DNA from: Caprella mutica
Lineage: Eukaryota > Arthropoda > Malacostraca > Amphipoda > Caprellidae
Reading direction: 5' to 3'
Length of the DNA stretch: 64,000 nucleotides
Assembly: GCA_947561585.1 (NCBI GenBank)
Contig: CANNZV010001863.1
Span: forward strand, 1-64,000
Both the position numbers and the translations under genes were made by a program. Each line of letters begins with the position of its first letter. Position 1 is the first letter of the stretch. This document shows, one piece after another, positions 33,147 through 44,516 of the stretch. The notes below the pieces were generated by a model, which ran no database searches, had not been told where the DNA came from, and saw only the letters and a list, made by a program, of their open reading frames with translations.

Positions 33147-34800
33147 TAAACAAAATCACACACTATTATTGATATATTTTCTTACCAATTAAAATATAAA
33201 ATTAATATCAATTTACTATTGTTAATTACAGTATCAGCAGATTATTTATTGTGATGGTGCCATGTCGATGGTAATGTAGAATCTTCACCTAATTTGTTTT
33301 TTAAGTGCAATTGTAAGTGCAATTAAGTCAAAGTTCCTATCGAACTTTTGTGAGTAAATGTTATATCGCTCAATAGATTCTTTAATTTGATTCTTTGTGA
33401 ATTGGAGCATTAGTAAGCGTAATTCATGGAGATAATAGTTTAAAACTATCTTAAAATGTTAGGCAGGTATCTTAACCTTATTTAGCATTCTTCGAGTGGA
33501 TAATATTTGGAGTGTTCCTCAATTTAACAGTGGATATGAAATTATAACTACATTGAATATAGAAAGATATTATAGTCATCAAAGAGTATCATTGAGCCTA
33601 TGAATAACTAATAAACTTATGTAAATATTAAAGATTAATACAATTAGAATAACCAATTTTAAGTTAACTTTATAGTTTTCTAATATCAATAAATGGATAC
33701 TGAATTGTCAATATTGAATGTATCATTATTCATTACATATGATTATAGATGAGGCTTCGGTTATTATATTAATGTATGTATATAATCATATATTTATGAT
33801 TATATAACTCAGCCTGGAATATTTAACTTTTAATTTAATGGAACCATTTATTTTAAGTTACAATCTACAAAAATATTATTATTGTATTTTTCAATAGTAT
33901 GCTATGTTGAGTTCCTCAATTATGGATAATAATGAAAAAAATATAAGTAGTGAAGTATAATAAAATTTGTTGAAAATAGGAAAAAAATTTATCTAATATA
34001 TGGTAAAATGATACCTTTTTAAAAAAAAAATTGAATGCTAAGATTAATTTTGTTATAAAATAGAATAATATTTTATAAAAAGAAAAATATTTTTATAAGA
34101 AAAAAATGATAGTCCATAAAGTTTATATTCCATATAACATGTTTGGATAATTTGTATAGTTTGTAAATAATGTAATCCACATTTCATGAATCTTACTGTA
34201 TTGTGAACAAAAATTATTATACATATTATTTTTACACATTATTTGGGTTAAACATCTGGTATTTAGAAATATTAATTTATACACATTTTGTATCAAAATA
34301 AAAATCTATATTCTGTTTTATTTTATTTTGATTGGACAGGATCTTCTCTCCCGTTGCTCATGTTAATTTGCTTTTTTGATATAAACAATTAAAATGTGTC
34401 CAATATTAGAAAATTTCCATTCTGCCAGTTTCAGGCACATCCATTTTTATATATTGATGAGAATAAGAAACACATCGCAGATATAAATAAGCAGACCCGA
34501 CTTAAATTTATAGTAGGAGAGAAAACACACACAGGAGATAAATAAAAAGATGTTCAACATGAATTACAATATCACTGGGAGGAATAACATGCAGCTAAGA
34601 CGTTATGAGCTATTTCTACACATATTTAGGATTTATGCAAATAATCTGGAAGTAGTCAATTGTGAAGGAAGAAAAGATACAGTTGATATGGAATCATGAT
34701 GAATGTTTACATATTTAATTTTTTTTTTTTTTTCATTGAATATTTTCTAAACCTTACTATATCTTCAAACCAAATTAGTTCTTTGATTAAAATTATGCAC

Positions 34801-35699
34801 AGGTAAAGTTATTAGAACGGACAGGCAATTTACTTAGGAATAAGAATTTATAGACATAATTATATATTGATTTTATTGATTCGGGAATTAAAGTTTTTGT
34901 AGCTTTCCTTATGTAATGAAAGTACAGCTTTTGTTGTTTATAAGACTCATTTTATGGTAAAAAGGATAACTGTCGTGATAGCCTTTCCAATAAATTCACC
35001 TCTAATTTCACGTTAAAATCAAGAATTAAATTATTATTGTAATTAATGAAATCGTCGACATTGTGTTGGGATGTTAGGATATTTGTGGGAAAATATATTA
35101 CGAAAAACATGAGACGACGAGTCTTTCAAATTTTAGATGAATCTAGATTGGATATTCAAAAAATCATTTTTCATCGTAGATATTCTATTGTTTTCCATTG
35201 ATTATAATCGACCATCAAATGTCGAGGTTTATCGATCCGCATGAAATAGAGTGTAACATTGAAGTAATTTCCACATGTCTCTTCTTTTCAACACCTTTGA
35301 CCATTTAATTAGTAAGTAGTTTAATGTTTATTCTGAACCAAAGGCCTTATCGCAGATGTTAAATGAAAATCACTAACATGGGAATCAAGAATGCAGTTAG
35401 AAAGGAGAGAAGGTAAAGTTTCCAATATGCATATCATCTTCAGACAGCTTGGACTAACAATTTATTCTTTCATTTCCGAACTTGAAAGACCCTCGGAAGC
35501 CCCAAATAATGATTTAGAGATTATTAGCTTCAGAAGCATACGAACTAAAGTGACAGTTTGACTTATAGGTTAACAAACAGAATATAAGCAATTATGAAAA
35601 TAGAATACCCTTGAGAAACAATGCTATTTCAGAGTATTGGAAAATGTATTGTCATTTTTACTTAAAAATTTAGTTCATAACAGGAGGAAGAATTGTAAA
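34801..35699. other. No recognised feature
   Basis: Unique AT-rich flank to the right of the duplication. No gene or repeat was identified. Confidence 0.4.
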
Positions 35700-35929
35700 T
35701 GATTGTGGTTTCGGAGGAAGAATGGGGAAAGTGGAGGAGGATTGAAAGAAAGAATTAGGAAAATTGGAGGATTTGGTTGGTGATTTGTATGGGAGATGTT
35801 GGACTAGCGTTGGGGGAAAATAACAGGATGCATACTGCAGAGCAAAGAGTGTTTGAAGGAGAGAAGGAAGGATTTAGGAAAGGAAGAGTATGTATAGTGA
35901 TGAGGGTGTGGAGGACGGAGAGGAAAGAA
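35700..35929. other. Purine-rich tract
   Basis: About 230 bp with the plus strand dominated by A and G (GGAGGAAGAATGGGGAAAGT, GAAGGAGAGAAGGAAGG). A similar purine-rich stretch with AATGGGGAAAG lies at about 51760-51960. No regular unit was found. The open frame across it is probably compositional. Confidence 0.55.
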
Positions 35930-36003
35930 CCCAAGCAACCACAGTTAATGGGGCCAATGTGGGCACTAGGTGCCATTCAAGCCCGTAATCTGATGACAAA
36001 TCA

Positions 36004-36378
36004 TATTGGTACTGTGTGGTTATTTGCAAAATGGGCCAACGTGGTGACAGCATGGGCTACTAATGTTGAAACCATCTTGGCCCAAGATGTTGTCGCGGTT
36101 GATGGGGCCAAGGTCGCAAAAGAACTGGCAAGCTGTATTGAAATTAACTTGGTACTAGGTGGTTTCCATGTGACATATGACACTACCACATTGGTACTGT
36201 GTGGTCATTTACAAACTGGGCCCACATGGTGACAGCATGGGCTACTAATGTTGAAACCATCTTGGTATAAGATGATGCCGAGGATGATGGGGCCAGGGTC
36301 GAAAAAGCACAGGCAACCAATATTGATATTACTTTGGTACTAGGTGGTTTCCATGTGCTAAATATGGCACTACCATAT
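36004..36378 (+). repeat. Two tandem units of about 187 bp
   Basis: Unit 1 (36004-36190) and unit 2 (36191-36378) share TTGGTACTGTGTGGT, TGGTGACAGCATGGGCTACT, AATGTTGAAACCATCTTGG, GATGGGGCCA and GGTACTAGGTGGTTTCCATG. Variants of GGGCCAACGTGG and GGTACTAGGTGG also resemble the ends of the surrounding element. The first unit is open on the plus strand, but the repeat shows no protein signature I know. Confidence 0.88.
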
Positions 36379-37283
36379 TGGACCCATCTGGTCACAATAA
36401 ATAAATCATAAGGTTTAATAAATTACTTTTGAAGCCTTGAATATATTAATAATAGAGCATTGTTTTTAATAAAATGAATATCATAATGAGTAAGACAAAT
36501 AAAAATCATCTTCTAGATTTCCATTTATTTATTCGTAGATCGTTACAACAGAAGAGTAGAATGAACTGAAAAAACCTATCCATTAAAAAGGTGATTCAAC
36601 AGTAACATTAAACAATACATCTAGCTTTGTATCATAAGTATAAAGAGTTATTATAATATAGTTAGTATAGAATAGTTATATATGATATTACAACTAACAT
36701 GACTATAATAAAAAGCTGACTACCTATAACTCTGAGATTAAAACAAAACTTATTATATTATCTATGGAAATCGTCTCAATCGAATTACATAGCTAAAAAA
36801 AACAAGAATACAATAATTCAGTGAGAGGTCTAATGATTTACATCCTTGGCTATGGGTTCGTTCACATTCTGTTGTGCCTATCTCTCCTTCCGTTATTGCA
36901 GTAACTGCCTTAACTACCTCTCAAAATTTGAAGCTTTTCTTATGGCGATGGCAATGACCTCTACCCTGAAAAAGAAAATATTAATTACTTAATCAATTCT
37001 CAATATCACTTGCAGAGTTCCGTAGCTGCATTTATTTCAGTTATACTAATTACCTATATTTAAATATTTACTATATTTGCAAGCAAATTTTGTAATTATC
37101 AGAAATGAACCAAAGTACGTGTATCCAAATTTTTTGTAACTAACAGGTTATCTACGTAACTATTTTTAAATTAAATAATTGGTGCCCACATACCTAGATA
37201 GTGGAATTATATACTTTCAGAAATCGAATCGCATTTCAAATTTAAATTATTATATTTAAAGAGAAATTTAAATTAATATTTCA

Positions 37284-37438
37284 TGGTAAGTTCCGAGTTA
37301 TCGGACGTTTTCACGTTTTCGATCAAGTTTGAAAAATTATTATCATTTAATCTTCAAGTTGCTGTAGTACTTTATTTCTATAATGATCGAGAAAAAGTGA
37401 CACTGTAAGATAAATTATTAATATCTCGAAAATTACCC
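37284..37438. mobile_element. MITE related to 23520-23713
   Basis: The left end GGTAAGTTCCGAGTTATCGG and right end ATATCTCGAAAATTACCC share the terminal sequence of the 194-bp MITE, including ACGTTTTCGATCA and ATGATCGAGAA. TA follows the right end. It is 155 bp, diverged and non-coding. It sits within the 35930-38449 element. Confidence 0.7.
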
Positions 37439-38774
37439 TATATTTAGCCATAGGTTAAAGAAAATATTATTCAGCTCGGTACCTAATTAGGTACTGCACC
37501 TATAGAAGCACGCAATAACTATATCGAATACACTATATAAAATAACTTTAAAATATCTATAAGTATATTTTAAAAACTTCAACTCACCATTTTATAACTT
37601 TAAATAGGCCGCAGAGTGCAGTTTTGAAGAATTTTCTTAATTAATTAAGGGAATTAAAAACTAATACCTCCTCCAATGAAAAACACTGACAAACTACCTG
37701 AATTTTAAAATTTCACTATGTATAACCGAAAATACAAAGCAGGCTCATACCGGAAACAAATATGTTCACTTGTTCAGTTTAGGATTGCATATTATCCTCT
37801 ATTCGTAATTTATTATACAAATATTTTGAAAATGTATTAAGATGGTCACAATTAGCTAACAGTAGCCAAATAAAAAAATAGACAAGCTTCATAGAAACTA
37901 GCATCTGGCAACCACGCTGTAAAATCACTCAGTGCCACTCACTCTTCGTTATCATTTTACACATTCATATAGCTTATTTACCTATATCTTATATTAAAAT
38001 TGTGTTAATTAAAAGCTATAAATTTTAAACCTTGAAACTAAAACTTTAACTCTTCATCGTTCCTGTGATCATCTTCGTCTAGTCACTTAAACTTAGTATT
38101 AAAAAAATATTTTTGCTGAAAGATTAATAATTTAATATTAATTTGATGACATTTTATAAATTGCGATTGATTGAGTCCTTCCTATTCCAGGAAATGGTCT
38201 TTCCAATATGTTAATAAAGCTTCCGCCATATAATGTTGATACGCTATATAGTAATCAGGTTGGGCCATTATGACAATTCAATGGGATGGATTTGGAACAT
38301 TGAATCAACCTTCTCCCAAGGTAACATTCCATGAGAATGGAAAACAACATTATCCCCATATAATTTCTAGGCTACTTTTCAGTCTGCCATCTCTTGCCCA
38401 TCTAACCATCTAGTGCCCATGTTGGCACAATGTGTCATGGTTGCTTGGGAAGGGTTAACATAGATGGGGCGGAATGTGTATTTGAAAGTAGAGGTGTAGA
38501 ATTACATGCTACTTGATACAATAGAAAAAAAAATATTCCAATGAACTATTTCGGAATTAAAAATATATTGTGATCATTGAATCGAATCAATCACATACGC
38601 TTAATTATTAGCAATTCTTTTCACCCTTCAAACAAAAATATATTTGAATACAATTATTTCATCCAATTAAACTTGTAGTTCTTTTAATTGTTTGTTCACA
38701 CTCAATGGATGAATGAATGACGATATTATATAAAAAGAAGATGTGTAGGAGTATCTATCATTGACACATAAGTA

Positions 38775-39355
38775 ATTAGATTATGTGCACTCGGTTGAGC
38801 GCAAACCTTTGCCACTGCTTTGACCAGTTCTCTCCCAAAATTTGATAAACTGTTAACTGGATAATAACTTATCGTCCCACCAAGTTTCATGCAATATGGC
38901 TTGATACTTTTTGAGTTATTGGGTTATAAATGACCTTGAACTTGATCTGTAACCAGATTGCTCCCAAAATTCTACCAGATGGTTTATGGACATTGACCAA
39001 ACGTCCCATCAAATTTCAGACAATTTGGTTGAATACTTTTGGAGTTATTGAGTTATAACTGGCCTTAACCTTGATCTTTGACATTTGACCTGTTCGCTCT
39101 AAAAATCTAACAGAATGGTTACTGTATATTGACCAATCGGCCCACCAAGTTTCATGCAGTATGGTTCTGTACCTTTTGAGTTATAAATGACCATGATCTT
39201 GACCTTTGACCGGGTCGCTCCCAAAATTCTAACAGCAGGTTACTTGACATTGACCAATTGTTTCACCAAATTTCAGTAAATTTGTGCAAATAACAAGATG
39301 ATAAATAAATAAAGGCTGGGTAAAATATGACCTTTCCGCATTCTGCGTAGGTAAC
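38775..39355 (-). mobile_element. Helitron-like element, minus orientation
   Basis: Same family as 20425-20892. On the minus strand it starts GTTACCTACGCAGAATGCGG, has about four internal units with CAAGGTCATTTATAACTCA-type and TGCATGAAACTTGGTGGG-type motifs, and ends GTGCACATAATCTAAT (CTAAT at 38775-38779), where CTAAT again fits CTRRT. Non-coding. Confidence 0.62.
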
Positions 39356-40036
39356 GAGGATTCAATGATTTATTATTATTATTATGGTAGAACTCACCTT
39401 TGTACAATACAACTAAGTCACTATATTGCTACAGCTCACTTTTATATGTAGAAATTATGAAATGCATAAAAAACTGATACCCATTTGATGTCAGACTATG
39501 CTAAATATGTTCATTATATTGAGTACTTCATTACTTAAGACTAAAAATTAAGTTTAGTATATGAGATGTGATTTATTTCTGAATTGTTTCTGCTAACGTA
39601 AATACACTAACCATTATGCTACTATTACAAAGAAAACACTACACTAAAAAGCACTACATTAACACTATTACAAAGAAAGCTCTTGAAGATTAATCGAAAA
39701 TTGTATAGAAAAATATTCAAATGAATTGTTTCTTCATTTCTAATCCAAGCTAAATAATTTTAGATACAATTTAATTATTTTTTTGAATTTAATCTGTTTC
39801 ATCAAGTTTCATTGAATGTTTGTTGAAACGAAGGGTTTTTCGATTTTTTTTTTAGTCATTACTTGAAAACAATATAATTATTATCAACACATTTTCAGTT
39901 CTGCCATTAGGTAAAATAAATGAATATGAAAATCACTATTTTATTCGAACATCATTTTGTGTAATCTGCAGAGTTTTCAAATTAGTGATATGATATACAG
40001 AAAAAATATATTCAATAATCGATAATATTTGCATAA
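39356..40036. other. No recognised feature
   Basis: AT-rich. No gene or repeat structure was supported. Confidence 0.4.
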
Positions 40037-40291
40037 CTAACTAATAGCAGAAGCTGTTCCTGGTAGAATTGTTTCTCGAGAGAACATTGATCCAATATTG
40101 GGGCAATGTTGTAACAACATTTGGCAATGTGGCCCTAAGCATAAATTACTGTTACCATGGAACAATCTGTACAGTGCACATGTATCTCTGTTCATCCAAA
40201 TGATAAATGGAGATAGAGATGGAGGAGCATATTCACATTTGAAACAGAAACCAATTAGTTCACTGCCACCAATCAGATAATTTAAACACAA
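40037..40291 (-). CDS. Possible cysteine-rich exon, unidentified
   Basis: Not recognised. The minus strand is open for 84 codons to a TAG at 40037-40039 but has no ATG at its start. An acceptor-like sequence (TCTGATTGGTGGCAG) would begin an exon at 40262. The frame reads ELIGFCFKCEYAPPSLSPFI, then WMNRDTCALYRLFHGNSNLC and LGPHCQMLLQHCPNIGSMFS, giving six Cys including a CxxC. A diverged second version of its first part (KLIGLYFKCKCNPHSLYKNE) occurs at 40575-40650. The plus strand is also open over most of this stretch, so strand and coding status are uncertain. Confidence 0.22.
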   Translation of the reverse strand: MCLNYLIGGSELIGFCFKCEYAPPSLSPFIIWMNRDTCALYRLFHGNSNLCLGPHCQMLLQHCPNIGSMFSRETILPGTASAIS

Positions 40292-40574
40292 GTTATCGGT
40301 TTTTGGTCGACGATTAAAATCGATGATAAAATTAGTAATTAGTAATATTGGTAATAATCTATCAACAAATATAAATGATTCGACCGAAATTCAATCAGAA
40401 ATTATCATAATCTTATAATTATTTCAGTCTATCGACTTTTGGTGGAAATAATCGACAAAAATTCTCGACAATGCTACTTTAAATTATGATATTTTGAGTT
40501 AAATGTAAGATAGTAATCAATTATAATAGACGATCTGCTAATTCTAAATCAGAAGAATGAGTTGTAGAGACCAA

Positions 40575-40650
40575 TCCTCATTCTTGTAGAGAGAATGAGG
40601 ATTGCATTTACATTTGAAGTAGAGACCAATTAGTTTCAGTGCTAAGGTCC
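40575..40650 (-). repeat. Diverged repeat of the 40207-40270 segment
   Basis: CATTTGAA.TAGAGACCAATTAGTT here matches CATTTGAAACAGAAACCAATTAGTT at about 40237-40261 in the same orientation, preceded in both by GAGGA...GCAT. The minus-strand translations resemble each other (LIG..FKC). This may be an exon duplication or a repeat-family fragment. Confidence 0.45.
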
Positions 40651-41239
40651 ATGTCTGATCAGATAATGAATTGGCTGTAGAAACTAAATCCTCTGATACC
40701 ATCGTCTGAATCCCTGGATTGCAAGCGAGTAACTTAAACGGTGATTTAAGTGGCGATCGAAATTGCCCATCGAAGAAGATTTAAGTGAGTTACGTATATA
40801 CGTTGTAACTTTGTTCAGACAGAATTTATAAGTTTTACAATATGAAAAGGAATCTGGGAAGGAATTTATATTCAAAATTGTCAACCAAATTTCATTAATA
40901 TTGAAAAGAAATATATCAATTTTGCTTAAGAAAAGAATATTATGGATATACTAACATTTATAAATTATGAACAATACTAAAAATAAAATAAAAATTGCTT
41001 AATGAAAATAATTGTGGTTTTATAGGCAATTTTACAAGGGTTTTGATAGAAAAAGAAAGAAATAATATTAATTCATTAAGTAAATTTCTATTAAAAGTCA
41101 GTAACCGAATAGTACAAATTCGTTTGTGGCGTCTTTATTAGTTTGTAATTACATTTACAAAGTCGTTACAGAACAATCAGCCCAATAGAAAGCACAAAGA
41201 ACCTAATGAAGGGAGTTTGAGTCCCCAGATCTGCACAGA

Positions 41240-41515
41240 ATGGCTCATTTCGGCACCTCTGAACTTCAATCACTTCTTTCACCGTTATGGTCTACAAAAG
41301 ACTATTATATAGATCTTCAAGAGGTGTTATGGAGCGTAATTCTAATAGTGCAAAGAATTACAGGATATTTTTTTTTCGAAAAGTATCTACACAGAGTAAA
41401 AGTTTACTTCTATAAGGGGTTCATCAATTTATGCTTTGAATCAATTTCTTACTATATTCATGGTTTCACCTGTGTTAATACAAATATGACTTGGTGTGTC
41501 AACAAACATAATTAA
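41240..41515 (+). CDS. Unidentified 91-codon ORF
   Basis: Product not recognised. It runs from an ATG preceded by AGATCTGCACAGA to a TAA. The first 25 codons (MAHFGTSELQSLLSPLWSTK) come from less AT-rich sequence. The rest is hydrophobic and AT-driven, with a possible membrane stretch VLWSVILIVQRITGYFFF. Without splice signals or a paralogue I cannot separate it from a chance frame. Confidence 0.18.
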   Translation: MAHFGTSELQSLLSPLWSTKDYYIDLQEVLWSVILIVQRITGYFFFEKYLHRVKVYFYKGFINLCFESISYYIHGFTCVNTNMTWCVNKHN

Positions 41516-43384
41516 CTCAATTAATTTGACTGATTGAAACAACTTTCTATGATAAATAGAGTTACTTTTATACACCAATGTATCAGAAGAGTTGACGCTA
41601 CTTTTTCTTAAGTTGAAGTGTGAGTAAAAAGAACTTAACTTATTTTGAAAAGAACCTGCATTTCACCACGTAGGTAGGGGGGAAATGAAAACTTAAAAAT
41701 TAGTCAAAACAAATAATATATGTTACATATATGACTTGATTCTCTGTGAAGTAGATTTTTTTTATAAAAATCAACATACAATTCTAATAATTTGAAAATA
41801 TTTCAGTTTTGTATAAAGTAAGTTACGGTTCCACGTTTTTGATAAAGAATTACCAAAAAAAATAACATCATAATTTTATTATGTTCATTTCTTAGTTAGT
41901 TAGTTAGTGTGTTAGTATCGTCCGTTCATCTTTCAGTAAATAGATATAAGCAAATTCGGAACTACGATGCTGCAAACTTGATGATTTAATGTAATTTATT
42001 TATTTTTTAATTTATTTTTTGTTTCTAGCAGATTACAAATTTCAGATTTGTTGATATAAACATTATTAATTGCAATGCTTGAAGATATTATACTATTCGT
42101 TTGAGGAGACAATGATAAATTTGAAAATAATATGAAATTAGACAAACTGTTGTTTGTGAATATTCCAACAAGCGCACACTTTTCTTCGTGAGAACATAAT
42201 ATTTTTCTTTTAATTAACAGAATATGAGGCTTCAAAAGCTTAGTATCAGTTTATGACTTTTATCAAAATATACATTGATCAAGTGAAATTTCCACAGGTC
42301 CTAATAATAAAAATAGTTTGACTATTAGATTAATACGTGGCCATGGTATCTGTAGTTATACTGGATACGAATTTGGATAATAGTTAGGAAATATATTTCT
42401 TTTCTTACATGATCGATTATGTGGTACTGTCAGAAATTCAAATTATAATCAATAATTTTTTTTTGCTGAAAAAAAAGGATAAACAATAACTTATCGGGAA
42501 ATGAATTAAGAGAAAATCATTGCATATTCAAATTCTTATCATAAATAGTTTTGTTCAATTACCTGTTAGGTATAATATCTAAGGCAACATATGAATTGGA
42601 GATCGAATATGTCGACATTTTCGTTTTGTCATAAATTTCATATATTCTGTTCAATAATGGAAAGACTGTCCTGATCTTTAAGAAAATACTATTGTTTTTT
42701 TTAAATCCAATTTCATCTCATTTCTTGTGTTCTTTTAAACTCCTGAATTTTTAATGATCCTGAATTTTTCTTGCTTTATATTTGACATTTGTGAATAGAC
42801 AAAAACACAACGAAATGTCCCACCTTACACCTTAAAATAAAAGAAATATCCACTGATCTTCAGATGATGAAATTAAATAGTTCCTTATTTCATTCCAATC
42901 CTTCTCTACTATGCAAGATTAGCTAAAAATCCTGTCAAAATAGTTTCTGCCTTTTATACACGTCAATCTTTTGTTCTTCAAACATTTCCCGTCAAGTTAA
43001 TACATCCTTTCCTATCGGGTAAAGAAAAAGAGTCTTGCCGGGTGAAACAGTTTTATATTCTTGTGACATTTTGACGACAAAAGTCATGAGGAAAAATTGT
43101 GATTAATTGATCCTAGGGACTTTGATAAACAATCGATCGATTCGACACTGATTACAACTTACTTTAGATCAAACAGTCACTATTTTCGTCGAAAGTAATA
43201 GGACAAGACTCTTCTAAAAAATTTTATCTTTCATAATTAGCACTATGTATTGTATAGTAGCATACTTAATTGGCTGAAAGTAGTTAACATTTAAAATCTA
43301 ACAATATGTAAACATGTATATCATTACTCTGAACCGAAAATATGTATTTAAATAATATAAAATTTATTTGCAAGATGTTATTCC
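41516..43384. other. AT-rich, with possible MITE fragments
   Basis: No gene was seen. GTAAGTTACGGTTCCACG near 41818 and ATGATCGATTATGTGGTACT near 42412 resemble the ends of the 23520-23713 MITE family and may be relics. GGTAGGGGGGAAAT near 41674 recurs inverted near 45885 (see findings). A short GTTA microsatellite lies near 41893. Confidence 0.4.
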
Positions 43385-43392
43385 CTCTATTC

Positions 43393-44508
43393 CAGTGGTT
43401 TCCAGACTCTCATTTCTCACGAACCTAAACTGAATTCAAATTACTGAAGAACAACGAACCACCTTTCAAATTTGTAACGTATAATTTCAATACTTAAACT
43501 AATGAATACATATTGATATAATATATAATTTGGATCAAGACTGTAGTGCAATATTATGAAATTGTGGAAAGTATAATAAATGTTTTAATATTTAAAAATA
43601 CATATTTACTTATCAAATAGTTACACAACAAAATTTTGAATAATTTGAATCCTTCTCGTACCTAGTACACTAGTTATTGCACATCGTATGGATAAAAAAA
43701 TTGGTTTGGAAAATAATAAATTATTCATTGAATTAGAAACAAAATGGTAAATTAATATGATGATAATGTCTATCATAGAAACTCATAGGAAACTCGTTAT
43801 CAAAAATGCATTGAGGAGGGGTGACTACGCTACTATTTCTATTTTACAGAATTTTAAAAATTGAAAGAATACATCATTATATATTCTTGGGAACTAAAGA
43901 TTCAATTTGAGGTGAGATTCTAGAAAGAGCGATATGTCGAGTTGAAAATCAAGCCTATTGGGTTGTTTGGTTCTCATGGTTACAAGAGTTGAGAATGCCT
44001 TTTCACATATATTAGTAGTAGCAACATGAATTGATATTGGAATTGCTATTTTGTTAAGACTAGGATATTGAGCTGACTAAGAGTTCAAGCTCAGCATGGT
44101 ATACACATGTACATGAGGATATCAACCAGCAATAAACAGCAAAATCCTCACAATTCAAAGCACCAGTATCTGTCTATGCAATCCTGTCTAAGGTTTTACA
44201 CGCTGTGACACTGACAATACAATTTAAATCACTCTTTTTATAATAATCTCACGATTGCTGTACTCTATTTTATTTGATAACCTGCCATAGAAACTATTAA
44301 AACGGTTATATTATACATTCATTAACTTTTTTTAATTTATAATTTTTTTATAATGTTTCCTTCTAAAAATAAATAAATAACATTGAAACGCCCTTTTTCT
44401 AATAAGAGGAAAATAATAATTGCTGAAAATAGTCGAAAATGACACGAACCAAAAGGGGGTAGGTTCACTGATAAATAGGTTCACAACGGACCACTTTGGG
44501 AAACCCTG
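43393..44508. mobile_element. Non-autonomous hAT element
   Basis: The ends CAGTGGTTTCCAGA (left) and TTTGGGAAACCCTG (right) are inverted repeats of the hAT form CAGTGGTTYCC. They are flanked by the 8-bp duplication CTCTATTC (43385-43392) / CTCTATAC (44509-44516), one mismatch. GAACCACC and GGTTC...GGACCAC lie just inside, as in Charlie-type relatives. The element is 1116 bp, AT-rich inside, and no transposase domain is readable, so it depended on a transposase supplied elsewhere. Confidence 0.82.
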
Positions 44509-44516
44509 CTCTATAC

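Larger units (their letters stand above)
25369..34800. repeat. Tandem 9.43-kb duplication, second copy
   Basis: 9432 bp, head to tail with 15935-25368. It ends at TTATGCAC, after which unrelated unique sequence (AGGTAAAG) begins. The near identity means either a very recent duplication or a false duplication in the assembly. All elements of the first copy recur at an offset of 9433-9434. Confidence 0.97.
35930..38449. mobile_element. Candidate 2.5-kb element with inverted ends
   Basis: The left end CCCAAGCAACCA...GGGCACTAG (35930 onward) and the right end CTAGTGCCCATGTTGGCACA...TGGTTGCTTGGG (to 38449) are complementary over about 45 bp with a few mismatches. No convincing target-site duplication was found, so the true limits may differ. 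The left part holds two 187-bp units that repeat versions of the terminal motif. The middle is AT-rich, with an inserted MITE at 37284-37438. A minus-strand acceptor-like site and the short frame GRGHCHRHKKSFKF occur near 36925-36970, with no supporting exon. No transposase was recognised. Confidence 0.5.

Noticed and set aside
35777..36232. Plus-strand open frame of about 150 codons
   Set aside because: It has no ATG at its start, and it crosses from a purine-rich tract into a 187-bp tandem repeat. The second repeat unit is not kept open.
36925..36970. Minus-strand terminal exon reading GRGHCHRHKKSFKF
   Set aside because: Only about 14 codons follow an acceptor-like site, and no upstream exon or poly(A) signal was found to support it.
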